This document shows, one piece after another, positions 1 through 5,683 of a stretch of 8,426 nucleotides of DNA. The notes beneath the pieces were generated by a model. It was not told the origin of the DNA, did no database searches, and worked only from the letters and a program-made list of their open reading frames with translations. This stretch comes from Actinomycetes bacterium. Lineage in GTDB: Bacteria; Bacillota_I; Bacilli_A; RF39; UBA660. Location of the stretch: the NCBI GenBank assembly GCA_021152765.1, contig JAGKUT010000029.1:1-8426 (forward strand), given 5' to 3'. A program made the translations under genes and the position numbers. The number at the start of each line of letters is the position of its first letter. Within the stretch, counting starts at the first letter, position 1.

Positions 1-2
1 TG

Positions 3-410
3 TGTTCTTATACCACACGTCCGAAGCGTGAGGGTGAGATTGATGGTGTAGAGCATTATTTTGTGGAGAAATGCAATTTGCCATACAACAAGTTGCTGGC
101 GTACACGACGTATGGCGGCTATGAGTATTGGGTTACTATCGACCAGGTGACGGACAAGGCTATTTATGTCATTGACGAAGCTGGACTGAAAGACCTGTAT
201 GAAAGGTTCCACGACATCGAGCTGTTCAAGATATGCGTGTCGGCCTACGAAAGTACACAACTATCACGAGGGGTGTCACAGGAGCGTATAGATCGCGACA
301 AGCAGCGCAAACTATTGCCATTGGCGTTTTATGACGCAGTAATCTTCAACAATGGTTCGCTAAGTAAGTTGCGTGACGAGGTGCAACGAGTGAGATACAT
401 GATTGTGTAA
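3..410 (+). CDS. Guanylate kinase-like protein, C-terminal 135 residues (5' end outside window)
   Basis: The reading frame is open from the left edge to a TAA at 408-410, so the start and the P-loop lie outside the window. The first visible residues contain YTTRPKREGEIDGVEHYF, which matches the GMP-binding segment of guanylate kinases (TTRPxRxGExDGxxYxF). Further on, NKLLAYTTYGGYEYW and a VIDEAG stretch correspond to the substrate-side strand and the later core of that fold, and QERIDRDKQRK resembles its Arg-rich helix. The family phosphorylates GMP to GDP, but phage and mobile-element homologues can be divergent. A GTG at 63 is in frame but lies inside the GMP-binding segment, so it is not the start. 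Base composition (about 45% GC in three lines counted) and codon use differ from everything to the right. The neighbouring relaxase remnant is convergent and unrelated in origin. The family is fairly certain; the host replicon is not. Confidence 0.75.
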   Translation, partial: CSYTTRPKREGEIDGVEHYFVEKCNLPYNKLLAYTTYGGYEYWVTIDQVTDKAIYVIDEAGLKDLYERFHDIELFKICVSAYESTQLSRGVSQERIDRDKQRKLLPLAFYDAVIFNNGSLSKLRDEVQRVRYMIV

Positions 411-987
411 GCAGCAAGATGATGAAAAATGTATTATCTATTAAATAAGAAGCTATATTACTTTTTAAATATTTCATAGATGTTTTTTCTAAAGTATCTT
501 TCTTATGTCTTTGTTCTTTTTCAAATATGCAAATATGAAGATGTGGATTATCAGTGTCTCTATGAAGTGATGAATACCAACAAGTATTAGTTAAATCCAT
601 ATCATTATCTAATATAAATTTAGGCATAATAGCTTTAGTCATCAAATAATAATCTTGTTTAGTTTTAAGACCGGATTCTAAAGCAAAATCTGGTGGGAAT
701 GATATAACTAAAGTCCATATTCTACCAGATTTGTCATTAGGTAAATCTTTAAGAATATCTTTTTTATCAATATCGCCGTTTTTATCCCAAATAAAATGTG
801 TGTCTATATCTTCGGTATCATCAAACAAGTCAAATTCCTTATTTATTAATTCATCATAAGATGACATATCTTTAAGACTTTTTCCGTCAGATCCGTCTTT
901 AGATACATACTTACACCAGCCACCAACTAATCTTTGAAAATTCACATCTTTTTTATATCTTAATCTTGTAATAATATTACTACTCAT
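346..987 (-). CDS. MobL/MobP3-type conjugative relaxase, truncated at its C-terminal side by a sequence junction
   Basis: A relaxase nicks one strand at oriT, stays covalently bound through a Tyr and pilots the strand into the recipient. The HUH motif is plain: LHRDTDNPHLHICIFEKE at about residues 141-158 gives His142, His149 and His151, which would bind the metal ion. Tyr27 in WCKYVSKDG is the likely nucleophile, near where VirD2 (Tyr29) has its own. The ATG at 987 is preceded by AAAAAGGATTATCCAG and overlaps the upstream RHH gene stop by 8 bases, so the two are translationally coupled. Relaxase-like residues end near 185. The last ~25 codons (below about 425) run into DNA of different composition and antisense to the guanylate kinase gene, reaching TGA at 346-348 by chance. 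The usual C-terminal half of the relaxase is therefore missing. As it stands this is a gene fragment, although the nuclease core is largely present. Confidence 0.8.
   Translation of the reverse strand: MSSNIITRLRYKKDVNFQRLVGGWCKYVSKDGSDGKSLKDMSSYDELINKEFDLFDDTEDIDTHFIWDKNGDIDKKDILKDLPNDKSGRIWTLVISFPPDFALESGLKTKQDYYLMTKAIMPKFILDNDMDLTNTCWYSSLHRDTDNPHLHICIFEKEQRHKKDTLEKTSMKYLKSNIASYLIDNTFFIILLLTQSCISLVAPRHATYLANHC
411..430. other. Abrupt composition junction between guanylate kinase DNA and the conjugative element
   Basis: Up to the guanylate kinase stop at 410 the DNA is about 45% GC. From roughly 425 onward it is strongly AT-rich. The relaxase frame loses recognisable sequence at the same place. 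No inverted terminal repeat, integrase gene or obvious target duplication is visible at the joint, although the left flank is too short to rule these out. Confidence 0.65.
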
Positions 988-1411
988 CTGGATAATCCTT
1001 TTTACTTCGTAGTTCTCTAATATTTTTCAAAACTTGTTCCCTTGCTACTTCTGTAATAGGGTGATTGACAAGATGTGTATTAAGTTCAGCTCTAGTTTGT
1101 GGTATGTCAAAATATTTATAAGTCATATCATTTTGTAATATGATTGTTTCTATACCAATATTATTTTTATTTAACATAGTTAATATTTTATAAAATTGTT
1201 TTTCATTAGCATTTTGTACTGTTTCTGTTATTAGTTCAACAAGTTTCTTTTGTGTATCTAATAACATTGTTTGATCCATATAATCAAGTAAAACGTTTTT
1301 ACAATATTCGCTAACTTTCATATTATTTTTTTCGGCCATTTCTTGAAGTAATTTTTTCTTATTAAGATCTAATCTAAAGGCAACAATATTTGAATTTTTA
1401 TTTTCATTCAT
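980..1411 (-). CDS. Ribbon-helix-helix relaxosome auxiliary protein (143 aa)
   Basis: The N-terminus has the pattern of an RHH DNA-binding domain: a short strand NIVAFRLD (residues 8-15), then two helices around 18-27 and 31-46 (MKVSEYCKNVLLDYM). The remaining ~95 residues look helical and may serve oligomerisation or contact the relaxase. RHH proteins such as TraY, MobC/MbeC-type proteins and the pLS20 Aux proteins bind oriT and help the relaxase load. The ATG at 1411 shares one base with the TAA of the preceding small RHH gene, and the TAG stop at 980-982 lies inside the first codons of the relaxase gene. The three genes must therefore be translated together. The role is inferred from the fold and position; a purely transcriptional repressor remains possible. 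Confidence 0.75.
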   Translation of the reverse strand: MNENKNSNIVAFRLDLNKKKLLQEMAEKNNMKVSEYCKNVLLDYMDQTMLLDTQKKLVELITETVQNANEKQFYKILTMLNKNNIGIETIILQNDMTYKYFDIPQTRAELNTHLVNHPITEVAREQVLKNIRELRSKKDYPDE

Positions 1412-1578
1412 TATTTACCATTCATTACACAATCCAAGTTTTCAAATATATAATCTCTCAATAATCTATCTAAAACATTTTGAATTGTTAAACCTTTAAT
1501 CTCTAATATTTTTCTAAATGCTTGTTCTGTTTTAGGATCAACTAAAACTTTTAAATATACAGATTTCTTTTCATTCAT
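1411..1578 (-). CDS. Small ribbon-helix-helix protein (55 aa), probable second relaxosome or regulatory protein
   Basis: Reading from the ATG at 1578 gives a 55-residue protein starting MNEKKSVYLKVLVDPKTEQA. It has a beta strand (SVYLKVLVD), a helix (PKTEQAFRKILEIKG), a turn and a second helix (TIQNVLDRLLRDYIFE), which is a minimal RHH domain of the CopG/Omega kind and little else. The start is supported by AAAGGGGG eight bases upstream. The TAA stop at 1411-1413 overlaps the ATG of the next RHH gene by one base. Such small dimeric proteins bind operators or oriT repeats. Two consecutive RHH genes before a relaxase gene match the pLS20 arrangement, where both are auxiliary relaxosome proteins. 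Function here is inferred. Confidence 0.75.
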   Translation of the reverse strand: MNEKKSVYLKVLVDPKTEQAFRKILEIKGLTIQNVLDRLLRDYIFENLDCVMNGK

Positions 1579-1599
1579 TCGCCTAACCCCCTTTAAACA

Positions 1600-1731
1600 T
1601 TATTTATTATCTTCGACTATATCATTATCAATATGTTGATCAGCTATACTTGCAACCTTACAAGCACAAAATAAAAATAATAATAACAATAATATAAAAT
1701 TAATAACTAACAATATTAAAAAAATTTTCAT
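1600..1731 (-). CDS. Small hydrophobic membrane peptide (43 aa), unknown function
   Basis: The ATG at 1731 opens a 43-codon frame ending in TAA at 1600-1602. Residues 1-22 (MKIFLILLVINFILLLLLFL onward) form a single hydrophobic span. A short FCACK segment and an acidic tail (DQHIDNDIVEDNK) follow. This is either a one-pass membrane peptide or a secreted/lipoprotein-like peptide; the Cys context is only a poor lipobox. AAAGGA lies about nine bases before the ATG. An in-frame ATG twelve codons upstream (1767, reading MAEEMAEKGIKS) has no good ribosome site, so the 1731 start is preferred. It is the first gene after the proposed oriT and lies 21 bases before the small RHH gene, so it should be cotranscribed with the relaxosome genes. 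I recognise no family. Confidence 0.5.
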   Translation of the reverse strand: MKIFLILLVINFILLLLLFLFCACKVASIADQHIDNDIVEDNK

Positions 1732-1796
1732 ACTTTTAATTCCTTTCTCGGCCATTTCTTCGGCCATAAAAAACTTAAATTTCTAAAGTCCATTTA

Positions 1797-1816
1797 AAGC
1801 AGGATAAATCCTGTTT
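1797..1816. repeat. Palindrome with IncP/VirD2-like nick motif
   Basis: CAGGAT and ATCCTG (1800-1805 and 1808-1813) are separated by AA, with a G-T wobble and A-T pairs extending the arms. The minus strand reads TATCCTGC, which fits the YATCCTG^Y nick consensus of the IncP/Ti border family. The plus strand reads AATCCTGT, a poorer match. An inverted repeat directly 5' of nic is normal for MOBP origins. Nicking here is inferred. Confidence 0.5.
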
Positions 1817-1822
1817 ACAATC

Positions 1823-1841
1823 AACTCGCCAGTGGCGAGTT
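1823..1841. repeat. GC-rich perfect hairpin, 8-bp arms
   Basis: AACTCGCC, loop AGT, GGCGAGTT. It is one of the few GC-rich spots in an AT-rich region. No T-run follows it on either strand, which argues against a Rho-independent terminator and for a protein recognition or oriT structure. Confidence 0.75.
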
Positions 1842-1843
1842 AT

Positions 1844-1860
1844 CCCTTATTTCATAAGGG
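1844..1860. repeat. Perfect hairpin, 7-bp arms
   Basis: CCCTTAT, loop TTC, ATAAGGG, starting two bases after the preceding hairpin. The arm ATAAGGGT recurs at 1932-1939. No T-run follows. Confidence 0.75.
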
Positions 1861-1864
1861 TTTC

Positions 1865-1891
1865 CTAAAAACACAAGTGTTTACATTTTAG
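1865..1891. repeat. Compound inverted repeat
   Basis: AAACAC-AA-GTGTTT (1869-1882) sits inside outer arms CTAAAA (1865-1870) and TTTTAG (1886-1891). The outer arms share bases with the inner stem, so the two structures are partly alternative. It is the third consecutive stem-loop after the palindrome with the nick motif. Confidence 0.55.
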
Positions 1892-1897
1892 ATATAT

Positions 1898-1946
1898 GTT
1901 ATACAATCGTTTACTTTAAAGCCCTTTATTTATAAGGGTGTATAAC
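1898..1946. repeat. Long inverted repeat GTTATAC / GTATAAC with inner CCCTT / AAGGG arms
   Basis: GTTATAC (1898-1904) is the reverse complement of GTATAAC (1940-1946). Between them lies a smaller inverted repeat, CCCTT (1922-1926) and AAGGG (1934-1938). The spacing fits paired protein-binding sites better than a simple hairpin. Confidence 0.5.
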
Positions 1947-1956
1947 AATCGTACAC
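1903..1956. repeat. Imperfect direct repeat ACAATCGTTTAC / ACAATCGTACAC
   Basis: Copies at 1903-1914 and 1945-1956 agree in 10 of 12 bases and are 42 bases apart, which is four helical turns. The core ACAATC also occurs at 1817-1822 directly after the nick-motif palindrome. Binding sites for the RHH proteins are a reasonable guess. Confidence 0.5.
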
Positions 1957-1998
1957 ACTTTTTTGATAGGTATTTTTTAGGTTTTCGCCACTTTTTGA
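1956..1998. repeat. Direct repeat CACTTTTTTGA / CACTTTTTGA
   Basis: Copies at 1956-1966 and 1989-1998 differ only in T-run length. They lie immediately beyond the ACAATCG repeats and could be a second class of binding site or a bend sequence. Confidence 0.4.
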
Positions 1999-2007
1999 GC
2001 TGATTTT

Positions 2008-2030
2008 TCAAAAAATTATGGACCATAATT
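2008..2030 (-). terminator. Weak terminator-like palindrome after the transfer operon
   Basis: AATTATGG, centre base, CCATAATT (2014-2030) lies just past the M23 peptidase stop. On the minus strand it is followed by a T-run (TTTTTT), the polarity expected for ending the transfer operon. The stem has only two G-C pairs and would need a loop of about five bases, so termination would be inefficient. It could instead be an operator. Confidence 0.4.
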
Positions 2031-2041
2031 AAACTATTTTA

Positions 2042-2713
2042 TTAAGGTATTAGCGTAGGTAATTCATATCTATTATTTGGATCAATTAAATCAGGTTTAT
2101 CTTTAAAATAATCTGATTGTTGATAACTATTAGTGTCATAGTTATACAAATTAACATTCTCGGGAAGTATTTTATTTTCTATAATATTAATAGGATCTTT
2201 ATATTCAAATGACTTTTTACTTGAATTATATTCTTGTAAAAATAAATGAAGATGTGGCCCAGTAGAATATCCAGTACTACCCATTATTCCAATTTGTTGT
2301 CCTTGTTTAACATTATCGCCAACTTTAACACATCTTGAATCTTCTTTTAAATGCCAATAACCAGTTCTATATTTTGTTCCACCTAAATTATGTTCTATTA
2401 TTACATATTCGGCGCCTTGACTATCAATATCACTTGATACTACAATCCCGTCGCTAACAGCCAAAATATCTGTTGTATCACTTGGAATAACATCAATGCC
2501 ATTATGCTTTGTTGTTTCTTTAGATATAGGATCTTCACGTGTTCCAAAAGGCGAAGTAATTACATAATTAGTAGTATTAAAAGGTAAGGTAAAACTACTT
2601 CTAATAATCATTTCTTCATTTCCAAAACAAGCCGCTATAATTGCTAAAATAATTAAAACTATAAATACAATTAAAGCAACAGGAAGTAAAGCAATAATCA
2701 ATTTTCCTTTCAT
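2042..2713 (-). CDS. Membrane-anchored M23 family peptidase of the conjugation apparatus
   Basis: This is probably the wall-opening enzyme that lets the secretion channel cross peptidoglycan. Residues 6-30 form one hydrophobic span (signal anchor), leaving the rest outside the membrane. The LytM/M23 fold is complete: SPFGTREDP (54-62), HNGID (70-74), YWHL (119-122), GQQIGIMGSTGYSTGPHLHL (138-157) and the typical YKDPINII ending. By comparison with LytM, His70, Asp74 and His156 would bind zinc, and His121 and His154 would be catalytic, so an active endopeptidase is expected. The ATG at 2713 follows the VirB4 stop by 23 bases with only a weak ribosome site, so translation may depend on coupling. 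It is short (223 aa) and lacks the lysozyme-like and NlpC/P60 domains common in Gram-positive conjugation hydrolases. It is the last gene of the transfer operon. Confidence 0.85.
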   Translation of the reverse strand: MKGKLIIALLPVALIVFIVLIILAIIAACFGNEEMIIRSSFTLPFNTTNYVITSPFGTREDPISKETTKHNGIDVIPSDTTDILAVSDGIVVSSDIDSQGAEYVIIEHNLGGTKYRTGYWHLKEDSRCVKVGDNVKQGQQIGIMGSTGYSTGPHLHLFLQEYNSSKKSFEYKDPINIIENKILPENVNLYNYDTNSYQQSDYFKDKPDLIDPNNRYELPTLIP

Positions 2714-2736
2714 AACAGTACTAACAATATCTTTAA

Positions 2737-5103
2737 TTAGCGTCCGCCACCTTTACCAAATAATTCTTTTTCTTCTGGCCTTAAATGGACGAAGATAGGA
2801 ATTCTTTTATCGTGTGTTATAACAAATAATGCTTGACCTTTACCAGCAGTTTGTAAAAATCTTCTTTCGTTTTCACTTAATCTTAATACCTTTTGAAGTG
2901 ATATAATTTCTTCACTACCTTGAGCCATCACTATTTGATAATCCGAATTATCTACAATAACTTGACCGTACCTTACAACTTCTGGAGAAGTAAAGTCAAT
3001 CATATTTTGAGTACATACTACCAAGCTACCATTATACTTACGAATTCTTTTTGAAGTACGCTTTAAAAATTCTAATCCGTCTTTATTTTCTGGATCAATA
3101 AGTAGATGTGCTTCATCAACCATAAGTATTACTTGTTCGTCTCTGTCTTGACTAATAATGTGCCAACAAAGAGATAATATATTAAAGAATTGAGTTCTTA
3201 ATATAGTATCGTCGCTATCTAATAAAGTATGGATATCAAAGACTATTAAATCTGAATTCAAATCTATATTTGAGTAATTATTCCATAACTTACTATCAAC
3301 ACCAGTAGCCATACGACGAACGATAGCTTCTATTTTTTCTAATGACTTAACATTATCATCATTAACACGTTTATCATTTTTAACTTTATCTAATTCTTTA
3401 ACTATTTCATTATGGAAATCACTTATAATAGGATAATCTTTGGAAGTTAATTTACTAACATCAGTATTCAAATCAATATTTTTTTTCTTATATGTTCGGA
3501 GTAATATTTCTTCAATTTTAGTAAGTTCTAATTCTGTTAAATCTTTAAAATAATATTTAATAAACGTTCTAAATGTTTGTAAATGTTTTATAACAGCTAC
3601 ATTATTATCTTCATCATTAGCAGAATTTTTAATTTCTAGTGGATTGATAATATAACCAGATCCGCTGCCGCAATCAATCCAATTTCCATTAAGTTTTTGA
3701 CATAAATCTTTATATTCTCGTTCTGGATCAATACACAATATACGAATCTTTTTATTACCACCACCACGAGCATAATTACCACGTATTAACTTCTTAATAA
3801 GAGTGGATTTACCACTTCCTGACTTTCCAATAATACACATATTAGAGTTAGTTCTTTTATTAGTTCTTTTCCATAAATCAAATAATGTAAGGCCACCATT
3901 TATATCGTCCCCAAGTATAATAGAATTTCCGTCATCTTGTATAGATTCAAAAACAAAAGGGAATGAAGCCGCTACCGTAGTTGTCGGCATAGGTAGGCCA
4001 AAATTATCTTGTAATGGCATTTCTAACGTTGGTAAACAAGTTTTTAATCCTTGTTCTTGCTCGAATATTAATTGTGATCCACGAAGATTTAAACTACTTA
4101 AAGCAGATTTAATTTCTTTTATTCTTTTTTGTAGTTCTTCCTGTGTATCAGCATAAGTAAAAAATACTACAGACATCTGTAGCATTTTTTCATTTTCACG
4201 ATCCATTTTATTAGTAAGTTTCTCGTAATCTTCTAACTGATTTTTGAGTACTATTTGATCGTTTCTATCTCTTGTATTTATATATTTACTTCTAGTTTCT
4301 GTCATACCTTTTTTAAGAGTTTTATTAACTTCTACATTATCCATAGGATTAACAGAAATCATCATACGAGTATTTTTAATATTGGATAACATACCAAGCC
4401 AACTACCCCTAGCATAAGAGGGGAAACTATCAACAATTATAGAAGTTGCATAACATTCGCCTAGTAATATATCTTTATCATTAAATTTCATAGCAATAGG
4501 TGCGATCTTTTCTTTTAATGACTTTAAACTTGAATCTTGCTTAAAGACTTCAAGTGATGAAGTAGGATTAAGATATGTAAATAATAATTCTTTTATATCA
4601 TCAGTTTTAGCTTGTTCTGAAGCAAGACCAATATTAGATAATTGAGATACAATATCATTAATCTTTGATTTTAATAATTTAACATTATCTTTATCTTCAT
4701 CAATAAGTAAATAAAATTCACGATTATTAACAAGATTATTATTCATAATAGTATCAGCGTATTTAATATCTTCATCTAAAAGTTTTTTCTTTTCTTCGTT
4801 ATTAGTAGAGTTAGAAAGATATATTAAGTTTTCTATATGATCCGATAAGCTAACAGGTTTATCTAAAGCAAGTATCTTAAAAGGATATTCTAAACTTAAT
4901 AATACTTTTCTAAATTGAAATATTTTAGATGTTTGTTCTTCATTAGAAAAAAGTTGTAGGTTGATACTATTAACTTTTATAATTCCTACAACTTTATCAT
5001 TATCTAAAAACAACAAATCATTCCATACTTCCTTAAAAGGTAGCCATTCTAAAATAGATTTATCAATCTTTTTATTTTTGGATTTTTTCTTTTTATTCTT
5101 CAA
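2737..5103 (-). CDS. virB4: VirB4-type conjugative transfer ATPase
   Basis: This is the cytoplasmic AAA+ ATPase that powers assembly and substrate transport in type IV secretion. The 788-residue protein has a VirB4/TraC-like N-terminal half and a C-terminal motor domain. It carries Walker A GKSGSGKST (426-434), IDPEREY (458-464), Walker B QVILMVDEAH (657-666) and a TQN sensor-like motif (698-700). All key residues are intact and the length is normal for the family. The N-terminus is strongly basic (MKNKKKKSKNKK) and could touch the membrane. The start is TTG at 5103, seven bases after AAGGGGG; the next in-frame Met is far inside the protein. The ribosome site overlaps the TAA of the 91-residue gene, so the two are coupled. 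It follows PrgI with one small gene between, the usual order in Gram-positive systems. Confidence 0.95.
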   Translation of the reverse strand: MKNKKKKSKNKKIDKSILEWLPFKEVWNDLLFLDNDKVVGIIKVNSINLQLFSNEEQTSKIFQFRKVLLSLEYPFKILALDKPVSLSDHIENLIYLSNSTNNEEKKKLLDEDIKYADTIMNNNLVNNREFYLLIDEDKDNVKLLKSKINDIVSQLSNIGLASEQAKTDDIKELLFTYLNPTSSLEVFKQDSSLKSLKEKIAPIAMKFNDKDILLGECYATSIIVDSFPSYARGSWLGMLSNIKNTRMMISVNPMDNVEVNKTLKKGMTETRSKYINTRDRNDQIVLKNQLEDYEKLTNKMDRENEKMLQMSVVFFTYADTQEELQKRIKEIKSALSSLNLRGSQLIFEQEQGLKTCLPTLEMPLQDNFGLPMPTTTVAASFPFVFESIQDDGNSIILGDDINGGLTLFDLWKRTNKRTNSNMCIIGKSGSGKSTLIKKLIRGNYARGGGNKKIRILCIDPEREYKDLCQKLNGNWIDCGSGSGYIINPLEIKNSANDEDNNVAVIKHLQTFRTFIKYYFKDLTELELTKIEEILLRTYKKKNIDLNTDVSKLTSKDYPIISDFHNEIVKELDKVKNDKRVNDDNVKSLEKIEAIVRRMATGVDSKLWNNYSNIDLNSDLIVFDIHTLLDSDDTILRTQFFNILSLCWHIISQDRDEQVILMVDEAHLLIDPENKDGLEFLKRTSKRIRKYNGSLVVCTQNMIDFTSPEVVRYGQVIVDNSDYQIVMAQGSEEIISLQKVLRLSENERRFLQTAGKGQALFVITHDKRIPIFVHLRPEEKELFGKGGGR

Positions 5104-5117
5104 ATTATAACCCCCTT
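5099..5117 (-). promoter_or_regulatory. Ribosome binding site with TTG start, copy 1 of a 19-base shared leader
   Basis: On the minus strand this reads AAGGGGGTTATAATTTGAA, containing the Shine-Dalgarno and the TTG of the VirB4 gene. The identical 19 bases occur at 8007-8025 before another TTG-started gene. The AA at the beginning belongs to the preceding TAA stop. Confidence 0.7.
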
Positions 5118-5391
5118 AAAAATCTTTATTTTCTTCTTTTAACATAATATAAGTATCATAGAAAATACTTTTTTTATCATCAGCACCAACTTCATATAAG
5201 CAATCAAGTATTTCATCATTAGACATTTTAGTAGTAATTGCATAATCTACAATAATATCATCAATTCTTTCAACGATACCATTATAGAAAGGTACCCAAT
5301 CTGGATTTTTAACTTTTTGCTTTGCATATTCAGCTATATTTTGTTTAGCTTTTAGAAGTGCAATATAAGCTTCATCATTTTTCTTATTCAT
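5116..5391 (-). CDS. Unknown 91-residue protein between PrgI and VirB4
   Basis: I do not recognise a family. The protein has no hydrophobic span or signal peptide. It is charged and largely helical, with an amphipathic N-terminal helix (EAYIALLKAKQNIAEYAKQKV, about residues 7-27) and an acidic C-terminal half, so it should be cytosolic. The ATG at 5391 has a strong site (TAAGGGGGTTATATAA) that abuts the PrgI stop, and its own TAA overlaps the VirB4 ribosome site. It is therefore firmly embedded in the transfer operon, translated between two core components and probably in comparable amounts. A partner or chaperone of the VirB4/PrgI complex is a guess from position only. Confidence 0.75.
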   Translation of the reverse strand: MNKKNDEAYIALLKAKQNIAEYAKQKVKNPDWVPFYNGIVERIDDIIVDYAITTKMSNDEILDCLYEVGADDKKSIFYDTYIMLKEENKDF

Positions 5392-5404
5392 TTATATAAC
5401 CCCC

Positions 5405-5683
5405 TTAACTGTATTTTTTATATTTTTTTTGACTAGACATAAATTTAAACATTTTAATTAAAATACCCAAAATATTCCCATTACCAGTAGGCATAGGTAA
5501 AGTAAGTAAAAACATAAGTATTGGAAAAAATGAAAATAAAAATACTTTCACAAGTCCAGTACCAAAAAATTTAGAAAGAATAAAACCTATCAAAATAGAA
5601 AAACCTAACAAAACAATTTCTTTAACACCATAACCGCGAAAAATCTCACGTTTAACTTTTATGTTCTTCGGTATTAGATACAT
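5405..5683 (-). CDS. prgI: PrgI family inner membrane protein (VirB3-like)
   Basis: PrgI proteins are small membrane subunits of Gram-positive type IV secretion, equivalent to VirB3, and are encoded just upstream of VirB4. This one has the usual size (92 aa) and the family's N-terminal signature YLIPKNIKVKREIFRGYGVKE. Two membrane spans follow at about 22-40 and 43-63, then the conserved LPMPTGNGNILGILIKMFKF segment and a basic Lys/Tyr tail. The ATG at 5683 lies inside the 3' end of the VirB6-like gene (32-base overlap) and is preceded by GGGGGAAAATAA. Its TAA touches the ribosome site of the next gene. Coupled translation on both sides is expected. Confidence 0.9.
   Translation of the reverse strand: MYLIPKNIKVKREIFRGYGVKEIVLLGFSILIGFILSKFFGTGLVKVFLFSFFPILMFLLTLPMPTGNGNILGILIKMFKFMSSQKKYKKYS

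Larger units (their letters stand above)
1732..2041. other. Candidate origin of transfer (oriT) and control region, non-coding
   Basis: This 310-base stretch between the transfer operon and the relaxosome operon holds no convincing gene but an unusual density of repeats: five inverted repeats between 1797 and 1946, and two pairs of imperfect direct repeats. An oriT typically lies next to the relaxosome genes and shows an inverted repeat beside the nick site plus binding sites for the relaxase and auxiliary proteins. That is what is seen here. A promoter for the downstream minus-strand operon must also lie here, but I cannot pick out a well-spaced -35/-10 pair. A replication origin or single-strand origin is the main alternative. 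Confidence 0.55.

Noticed and set aside
346..425. Last ~25 residues of the relaxase frame (FFIILLLTQSC and beyond)
   Set aside because: They are translated from DNA antisense to the guanylate kinase gene after the junction, so I do not treat them as genuine relaxase sequence or a membrane tail.
1823..1860. Tandem hairpins as Rho-independent terminators
   Set aside because: No T-run follows either stem on either strand.
1940..1965. AGTGTGT on the minus strand as a MOBV (pMV158-type) nick site
   Set aside because: The relaxase motif HRDTDNPHLH is not the MOBV type and the surrounding stem-loop typical of MOBV origins is not matched; the TATCCTGC palindrome fits better.
1732..2041. CRISPR array or iteron-type replication origin
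   Set aside because: The repeats are few, short and of several kinds, without regular spacers, and no replication initiator gene is visible in the window.
3803..4156. Plus-strand open frame of 117 codons inside the VirB4 gene
   Set aside because: It is antisense to the Walker A region of a clear VirB4 gene and has no ribosome site or recognisable motif.
5104..5110. TATAAT upstream of the TTG starts as a -10 promoter box
   Set aside because: It lies between the Shine-Dalgarno and the start codon, so transcripts begun there would lack the ribosome site; AT-rich spacer is the simpler reading.
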